DNA from: CAZQRW01 sp964596115
GTDB taxonomy: Bacteria > Hydrothermota > UBA3072 > B12-G15
NCBI GenBank assembly: GCA_964596115.1
Contig: CAZQRW010000044.1
Span: forward strand, 1-17,809
DNA length: 17,809 nucleotides
Direction: 5' to 3'
Shown here: in pieces, positions 13,519 to 17,809 of the stretch
How positions within the stretch are numbered: the stretch's first letter is position 1
How the letters are laid out: each line of letters starts with the position of its first letter
Notes under the pieces: generated by a model
The model's database searches: none
The model's input: the letters and a program-made list of their open reading frames with translations, nothing else
Told to the model about the DNA's origin: nothing
Translations under genes and position numbers: made by a program

Positions 13519-15216
13519 TTATTTAAATAACACGGTTGCTGAGAGTTTCAATGAGCGGAACCAGTTTGTTGAAATAACATCGGTGTTTGGAAGATCGAAC
13601 ATACCAATCAAATCAATTCTTAAGTTTTCGGAAGGCTTCCAACCCAGGCCATATGAAAAATCAACTGTTTGAAGCTCACTGTAGGTATTTTCTTTGTGGG
13701 AAGAAAATTCAATATCCTGGTATGTAACCGTTGTATCTCCGTCACCAGTTATATAGGTATTAACCTCTCTATCTACACTGTTTACTTTTGTTGTATTTTC
13801 CCCATTGGTTATCACCTTTCTTGCCAATGCACCAAATCTAACAAACCAATCCTTTTTCTTTCCTATATTGATCTCTATCCCGGCGGGTACTTCCAGTACG
13901 TTTGTAACCGTTTTAAATGTTTCTGTATAACGTGCACCACTCTGGGTCACATCTAAGTAATCATCGGGATCAGAAGGGTCTGCATCTCCGTCGTTGTATT
14001 CCACCCTTGCTATATTTGTAGAGTCATGGTCATACTCAAGAGAAGAACTATAACCACCGTAGTTTACCCCTAATCCAAAGCGAACATTCTTGGATATCTG
14101 CCATTCCATCCTACCCGATATTCCGAGATTCATACCTGAGACAGATATGGGTGCAGAGTCAGAATACTGATCTGTAGTGTATAGGGAATCAACGTTCCCT
14201 GCATTCATACTATGGTCCTCTGTAAAGTTAAAAGAGCTGTTCTCGTAGTTGCCGCTACCAAAGAGGAAGCCAAAGTTACCAGTTATCCACCAGGAGAGGT
14301 AGGGGTCTATATTTTCCAGGCCCAATTCCACACCTGCTTCATTTCTTGCATAATTGTCGGTATAATTATCATAAGTGGTATCGAGATATGTATCGGTTAT
14401 TAGTTGGGTAGAAGGTGCAAGGTCTTCAAAGTAGTGATAACGATTTTCATTTGAGTTGTCTATACGGGCCATATTCAGATAAGCATCTCCCCTGAGTTCC
14501 CAATTCATAAATGGTGAACTGAGACTCAATCTAAATTCATTGGATGGCGATGAAAAATTTAGATTTCCTGAATTGTCTTCCCTGTTAAATTCAGTAAGGT
14601 CCGTGGTGCTGTAATCTTCCCTACTAAAGTAAAGTGAATCTGATGAGTCACCGGTAGATTTACTTGATATTCTTTTATATACAAATGCAAGCGCGCCACC
14701 GCCAAGTTCTCTTGCAATATTTATGAGTAAATCCTTTTCACGATTGTTCTGCTCCCCTGCAGCCTGGGTATACCTGTAATCAATAAAATCTATAGATCCG
14801 TCTCCATTTGCATCCCATTCACGATTCCATGTGCCTGAAAGAAATCCATGTCCTGAAATATCAGGGGAACCATCTCCATTCAAATCAAGTGATAAAAATG
14901 CTGGGTCAAGATCTTGCAGATTACCAAGAAAAAATGCACTTTTAAATCCTAAAAATTCAGGGGTAACGTATCCTATAACAAATGTGTTGTCAGAGTTATA
15001 CCCCATAATTTGCTCGTTTCCCGAGGAAAGATTGCTGAGATTTGTAAAGATGCGAGCACCGTCTATCTTTAATAGATCTGTCCCATCGATGGCATAATCC
15101 AGGTCGTCTCTGATAACAAATGTTGCCTGGTGTCTGAAGGATTCAAGTCTCAATGCCTGTGCAGAAAGGCCGTTTGCGAGTAACAAAACGAGAAATACGT
15201 AAGTCCACTTCTTCAT
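13519..15216 (-). CDS. Predicted outer-membrane beta-barrel with EF-hand-like calcium loops
   Basis: The 565-residue protein has a classical signal peptide, MKKWTYVFLVLLLANGLSAQA, with cleavage likely after SA or AQA. Two calcium-loop motifs follow, DLNGDGSPDI (about residue 110) and DANGDGSIDFIDY (about residue 136). From about residue 165 to the end the sequence is a series of Asn/Asp/Ser/Tyr-rich loops alternating with amphipathic strands such as EFRLSLSS and RFGLGVNYGGYSS. It ends in LKLSATVLFK, a typical barrel-closing strand apart from the final Lys. I cannot name the family. AAGGAGGTT sits just before the ATG, and the gap to yraN is 13 bases. Its place within a ribosomal/tRNA operon suggests steady, growth-linked expression; the transported substrate is unknown. 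Confidence 0.7.
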   Translation of the reverse strand: MKKWTYVFLVLLLANGLSAQALRLESFRHQATFVIRDDLDYAIDGTDLLKIDGARIFTNLSNLSSGNEQIMGYNSDNTFVIGYVTPEFLGFKSAFFLGNLQDLDPAFLSLDLNGDGSPDISGHGFLSGTWNREWDANGDGSIDFIDYRYTQAAGEQNNREKDLLINIARELGGGALAFVYKRISSKSTGDSSDSLYFSREDYSTTDLTEFNREDNSGNLNFSSPSNEFRLSLSSPFMNWELRGDAYLNMARIDNSNENRYHYFEDLAPSTQLITDTYLDTTYDNYTDNYARNEAGVELGLENIDPYLSWWITGNFGFLFGSGNYENSSFNFTEDHSMNAGNVDSLYTTDQYSDSAPISVSGMNLGISGRMEWQISKNVRFGLGVNYGGYSSSLEYDHDSTNIARVEYNDGDADPSDPDDYLDVTQSGARYTETFKTVTNVLEVPAGIEINIGKKKDWFVRFGALARKVITNGENTTKVNSVDREVNTYITGDGDTTVTYQDIEFSSHKENTYSELQTVDFSYGLGWKPSENLRIDLIGMFDLPNTDVISTNWFRSLKLSATVLFK

Positions 15217-15229
15217 ATAAACCTCCTTT

Positions 15230-15619
15230 TTATTGTTTCACTTCAACGAACGCTGATTCAATATGGTCAATTGTATTACATAAGACTGAGACAACATCGA
15301 ATCTAACATCCATATCCTGGAAATCTTTTCTCCTCTGAAGAAAAACCTTTGCTGCCTTGATAATTCTCTCCTGCTTTTTTTTATTTACAAATTCTGCAGG
15401 AGAGCCAAAATCTTCTGACTTCCTTCTTTTTACCTCAACAAATACTATAACACCTCCTTTCTCAATTATTAAGTCTACCTCCAGTTTTCCCACCCTGTAA
15501 TTTCTTTCAAGAATCCTGTAACCTTTGTTCATAAGATAGTTGACAGCAAGCCTTTCCCCTTCATCCCTGTAATTCTGATATCGGTCGAAACGTCTTCCTA
15601 TGAATCTCACAGGGGCCAT
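15230..15619 (-). CDS. yraN: YraN/UPF0102-family endonuclease-like protein
   Basis: The 129-residue protein matches the UPF0102 (YraN) family, a small restriction-endonuclease-like fold: EGERLAVNYLMNKGYRILERNYR, then VGKLEVDLI, VIVFVEVKRRKS, FVNKKKQERIIKAAKVFL and DVRFDVVSV. The catalytic-type D-x-EVK core (D49, E62, K64 by my count) is present, although the usual GEIDL reads GKLEVDL, with an extra residue. The function of the family is still poorly defined; it usually follows rnhB, as here. AGGAGG is only one base before the ATG at 15619 but ten bases before an in-frame GTG at 15610, so the GTG may be the true start. The 5' end overlaps rnhB by 50-59 bases. Confidence 0.88.
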   Translation of the reverse strand: MAPVRFIGRRFDRYQNYRDEGERLAVNYLMNKGYRILERNYRVGKLEVDLIIEKGGVIVFVEVKRRKSEDFGSPAEFVNKKKQERIIKAAKVFLQRRKDFQDMDVRFDVVSVLCNTIDHIESAFVEVKQ

Positions 15620-16157
15620 ACCTCCTTATTGCCTCGATATGTTTCTTTGTTCCATAACCCTTGTTGTTACAAAAATCATACTGTGGAAATATGAGATCGT
15701 ACATCTCCATAATTCTATCCCTCACGACCTTCGCTATTATTGAAGCGGCCCCAATGGATAGTGACACCCTATCACCATGAACAATACCCCTCTGTGGTAT
15801 AGGTAATCTTGGAATCTTGAATCCATCTATTAGAAGAAATTCAGGGAAGATTTCCATATCGAGAATTGCCCTTTTCATCGCTTCATAGGTGGCAAGTAAA
15901 ATATTTGTTCTATCTATAATTATGGGTTCTACAATACCAACCCCTATTGCAATTGAATTTTTTAGTATTTTATCAAAAGCCCTCTCGCGTTGAAGAGGGC
16001 TTAAGAGTTTTGAATCCTTTACACCATCAATTGATGTCCACGGAGGAAGGATTACGGATGCTGCAATTACTGGTCCTGCTAAGGGTCCCCTTCCTGCCTC
16101 ATCGATGCCACAGAGAAGTTGAATGCCCCTGGACCAGAACTCCAGATCCCTATTCAT
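15561..16157 (-). CDS. rnhB: Ribonuclease HII
   Basis: The 198-residue enzyme cuts the RNA strand of RNA-DNA hybrids and single ribonucleotides embedded in DNA. The acidic catalytic set is complete: D19 and E20 in the DEAGRG motif, D111 in LLIDGF, and D129 in VHGDRVSLSIGAASIIAKV. DGVKDSKLLSP and the C-terminal NKGYGTKKHIEAIRRYGPCEIHRKTF are also family signatures. Length is typical. The ATG follows the rplS stop after a single base, and only weak purine-rich sequence precedes it, so translation is probably coupled to rplS. Its 3' end overlaps yraN. Confidence 0.95.
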   Translation of the reverse strand: MNRDLEFWSRGIQLLCGIDEAGRGPLAGPVIAASVILPPWTSIDGVKDSKLLSPLQRERAFDKILKNSIAIGVGIVEPIIIDRTNILLATYEAMKRAILDMEIFPEFLLIDGFKIPRLPIPQRGIVHGDRVSLSIGAASIIAKVVRDRIMEMYDLIFPQYDFCNNKGYGTKKHIEAIRRYGPCEIHRKTFRPISELQG

Positions 16158-16158
16158 T

Positions 16159-16500
16159 CTATCTCTTTTCTTTTATCCTTGCTTCCTTTCCTTTTTTACC
16201 CCTTAGATAATAGAGCTTGGCTCTTCTTACATCCCCTCTCTTTTTTACCTGAATCTTCGTGATATTTGGTGAATAAAGAGGGAAAATTCTCTCAACACCT
16301 ACCCCTTGAGAGACCTTCCTTACAGTAAAAGTTCTCTTTGCACCACTGCCCTTCATAGCAATTACAACTCCTTCAAACCTCTGAACCCTTGTTTTTCCAC
16401 CTTCCTCTATCTTAACATGAACAACAACTGTATCACCTGGGTGTATCTTAGTGATATCTTCTTTTTTAAATTTCTCTTCAATCATTTGGATTTCTTTCAT
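16159..16500 (-). CDS. rplS: Large-subunit ribosomal protein L19
   Basis: The 113-residue protein is L19, located at the subunit interface of the ribosome. It shows IHPGDTVVVHVKIEEGGKTRVQRFEGVVIA, RTFTVRKVSQGVGVERIFPLYSP, and the C-terminal KRGDVRRAKLYYLRGKKGKEARIKEKR. A GAGGAGAG site lies a few bases before the ATG, and the first 23 bases overlap the end of trmD. The order trmD-rplS-rnhB-yraN is a widely conserved cluster. Confidence 0.96.
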   Translation of the reverse strand: MKEIQMIEEKFKKEDITKIHPGDTVVVHVKIEEGGKTRVQRFEGVVIAMKGSGAKRTFTVRKVSQGVGVERIFPLYSPNITKIQVKKRGDVRRAKLYYLRGKKGKEARIKEKR

Positions 16501-17221
16501 TTTTTCTCTCCTCTTTCAATTTCTTTAGAATTTTCTTATCATCTTTACTTAGCATGGTTTTCTCTATAATATCAGGCCTTCTGTCCAGCGTCATTTTTAT
16601 AGATTCTATCCTTTTCCATCTTTCAATCTCCTGATGATTACCAGAAAGTAGAACCTCGGGCACACCGAAACCCATAAATTCTCTTGGCCTTGTATAAAGA
16701 GGGGATTCAAGCATATCATACTCAAAAGAATCGGTGTTTACAGAGTTAATTTTACCAACCACATCGGGTAGAAGTCTTGAAACACCATCTATAATTACTT
16801 CAGCCGCCACTTCACCCCCAGAGAGTATATAATCCCCAATAGAAACAATTCTGTCAACAAAATTCTCAACTCTTGCATCGACACCTTTATATCTTGAACA
16901 AATTAAGGTTAGGGTCTCCATCTTTGAAAATTGTCTCATAATTTTTTGATTGAGGACTTCACCCTTCGGACTAAGCAATACAACCTCTCCCTTTCTTTTG
17001 ATTGACTTGAGCGCATTATAAACAACGTCCACTCTCATTACCATACCATCACCACCACCAAAAGGATAATCATCAACAGATCCATATCTGTCAACAGCAA
17101 AATCCCTTATATTCACAGTTTTTATTCTTAATCGTCCCTTATCTATTGCCCTCTTTACCATCCCAGATACCAAAAAAGAGTCAAAAAAATCTGGAAATAG
17201 GGTAAGTATATATATTTTCAT
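16478..17221 (-). CDS. trmD: tRNA (guanine-N1-)-methyltransferase TrmD
   Basis: The 247-residue SPOUT-class methyltransferase makes m1G37 next to the anticodon, preventing +1 frameshifts. Seen are ILTLFPDFFDSF at the start, DYPFGGGDGMVM, CSRYKGVDARVENFVDRIVSIGDYILSGGE (SAM-binding trefoil-knot region), AAEVIIDGVSRLLPDVVG, then SPLYTRPREFMGFGVPEVLLSGNHQEIERW. Length is normal. The leader between khpA and this gene is unusual: GGAGGG is 23 bases from the ATG with a 7-bp hairpin between them (separate entry). The normal neighbour rimM is missing. The 3' end overlaps rplS by 23 bases. Confidence 0.95.
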   Translation of the reverse strand: MKIYILTLFPDFFDSFLVSGMVKRAIDKGRLRIKTVNIRDFAVDRYGSVDDYPFGGGDGMVMRVDVVYNALKSIKRKGEVVLLSPKGEVLNQKIMRQFSKMETLTLICSRYKGVDARVENFVDRIVSIGDYILSGGEVAAEVIIDGVSRLLPDVVGKINSVNTDSFEYDMLESPLYTRPREFMGFGVPEVLLSGNHQEIERWKRIESIKMTLDRRPDIIEKTMLSKDDKKILKKLKEERKNERNPND

Positions 17222-17250
17222 AAAGCCCTGAATAGAGGGCTTATCCCTCC
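17222..17250 (-). promoter_or_regulatory. trmD leader with two mutually exclusive hairpins and two candidate ribosome-binding sites
   Basis: On the minus strand the order is GGAGGG (17250-17245), AT, AAGCCCT (17242-17236), CTATTC, AGGGCTT (17229-17223), T, ATG. AAGCCCT and AGGGCTT form a perfect 7-bp stem with a 6-base loop; folding it would bring GGAGGG to about three bases from the ATG. Alternatively CCCTC (17239-17235) can pair with GAGGG (17249-17245) through a 5-base loop, hiding that site and freeing AGGG four bases before the ATG. The pairing is seen in the sequence; a regulatory role is inferred. Confidence 0.5.
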
Positions 17251-17253
17251 AGA

Positions 17254-17499
17254 TTATGGATGGGGTTCAAATATTTCTAAAAATGCCCTCTTGCCTTTTT
17301 TCATTGAAGCAGCGGTTACTATTGCCCTAATAGCCTGGACAGTTTTCCCCTGCTTGCCTATGATCTTCCCTATGTCTCCTTCCCCAACCTTTAATTCAAA
17401 GACAACGGTCCTTTCAGCAGCAATTTCCTTGACCTCCACCTTATCCGGATTGTCAACGAGAGCCTTCGCAATGTGTTCAATCAGTTCCTTCATTCTCAT
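17254..17499 (-). CDS. khpA: KH-domain RNA-binding protein KhpA
   Basis: The 81-residue protein is the small KH-domain protein usually encoded between rpsP and rimM. The GxxG loop is G48-K-Q-G51 in GDIGKIIGKQGKTVQAIRAIVTAAS, and the N-terminal helix ELIEHIAKALVDNPDKV is typical. KhpA binds RNA, often as a KhpA/KhpB pair, and affects RNA stability and cell division in Gram-positive bacteria. AAGGAGGTGA precedes two in-frame ATGs, at 17499 (about 3 bases from AGGAGG) and 17493 (about 9 bases); the second is equally plausible. It overlaps the end of rpsP by 23 bases. Confidence 0.93.
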   Translation of the reverse strand: MRMKELIEHIAKALVDNPDKVEVKEIAAERTVVFELKVGEGDIGKIIGKQGKTVQAIRAIVTAASMKKGKRAFLEIFEPHP

Positions 17500-17743
17500 T
17501 CACCTCCTTTTGTTTTTTCAGCATATTGTAGAGACTTCTAACCCTCTCGCTCATAGTAGCGCCTTTTTTTAACCAATTTTCTGTGCCTTTAATATCCAGG
17601 GTGACCAATTTCTTTCTGGGGTTAAACCAGCCCAACTTTTCAAGAAATTTCCCGTTCCTTGGAGCCTGAGAATCTGCAGCAATTATCTGATATACAGGAA
17701 TCCCTCTTCTTCCTATTCTCCGCATTCTTATTTTAACCGCCAA
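17477..17743 (-). CDS. rpsP: Small-subunit ribosomal protein S16
   Basis: The 88-residue protein is S16, an early 16S rRNA-binding protein: AVKIRMRRIGRRGIPVYQIIAADSQAPRNGKFLEKLGWFNPR, then ENWLKKGATMSERVRSLY. The start is a TTG (17743), five to six bases after a strong AAGGAGG. An out-of-frame ATG five bases earlier opens only a four-codon frame and is too close to the ribosome-binding site. First gene of the long minus-strand operon. Confidence 0.95.
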   Translation of the reverse strand: MAVKIRMRRIGRRGIPVYQIIAADSQAPRNGKFLEKLGWFNPRKKLVTLDIKGTENWLKKGATMSERVRSLYNMLKKQKEVNENEGTD

Positions 17744-17775
17744 TCATACCTCCTTATCACTTTTCACGTTTAGTA

Positions 17776-17804
17776 AATATATATCTTTCATTAGCTATTG
17801 TCAA
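17776..17804 (-). promoter_or_regulatory. Strong sigma-70-type promoter of the rpsP operon
   Basis: Reading the minus strand, a perfect -35 TTGACA (17804-17799), a 17-base spacer and TATATT (17781-17776, five of six consensus positions) lie about 33 bases before the rpsP TTG. The expected leader is about 25 bases and contains AAGGAGG. No other good promoter was noticed down to the yraN/beta-barrel junction. Confidence 0.8.
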
Positions 17805-17809
17805 GACTT

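Overview
The window looks like chromosome from an uncultured, AT-rich, Gram-negative and probably anaerobic bacterium. The evidence is two predicted outer-membrane beta-barrels, a lipoprotein with Ig-like domains, ferredoxin-containing MinD-type ATPases, NifX/NifB-like proteins, and a sigma-54 activator. The style resembles FCB-like candidate phyla such as WOR-3/Stahlbacteria, but that placement is an inference and is weak. Nearly all genes are tightly packed, often overlapping by 4 to 60 bases. No tRNA, rRNA, CRISPR array, transposase, integrase or phage gene was seen.

Layout, plus strand. Bases 1-290 are non-coding: two small G/C palindromes of the dispersed-repeat kind, a pyrimidine-rich tract, then a near-perfect sigma-70 promoter. 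Bases 291-3351 are a translationally coupled three-gene envelope operon: a secreted Ig/FN3-like protein, a FecR-domain protein and a beta-barrel. Bases 3515-8326 hold the most interesting locus. It starts with a Gly/Tyr/Trp-rich small protein and a Pro/Trp-rich coiled-coil protein. A NifX-type protein fused to its own Gly-rich segment and coiled coil follows, then a free-standing NifX-type protein. Two paralogous MinD-type ATPases come next, each with an eight-cysteine ferredoxin insert, and the last gene is a PAS-PAS-AAA+-HTH sigma-54 activator with a three-cysteine motif in its second PAS domain. The genes are consecutive on one strand and mostly overlapping, so they probably act together in iron-sulfur or metal-cofactor handling; the actual substrate is unknown.

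Middle. A YggS-type PLP-binding protein (minus) ends tail-to-tail against the sigma-54 activator. It is divergent from endonuclease V plus a coupled zinc-ribbon protein (plus). Both divergent genes lack a Shine-Dalgarno sequence and have promoter-like boxes placed so that transcription would begin almost at the start codon.

Minus strand, 17809 down to 10082. One strong sigma-70 promoter (17776-17804) precedes twelve close or overlapping genes, in transcription order: rpsP, khpA, trmD, rplS, rnhB, yraN, an EF-hand-bearing beta-barrel, an Ig-like lipoprotein, cdd, coaE, nfo and a PPC/DUF296 protein. This is the classical ribosome/tRNA-maturation cluster without rimM, joined to envelope, nucleotide-salvage, coenzyme-A and DNA-repair genes. 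The trmD leader holds an unusual pair of mutually exclusive hairpins around two candidate ribosome-binding sites.
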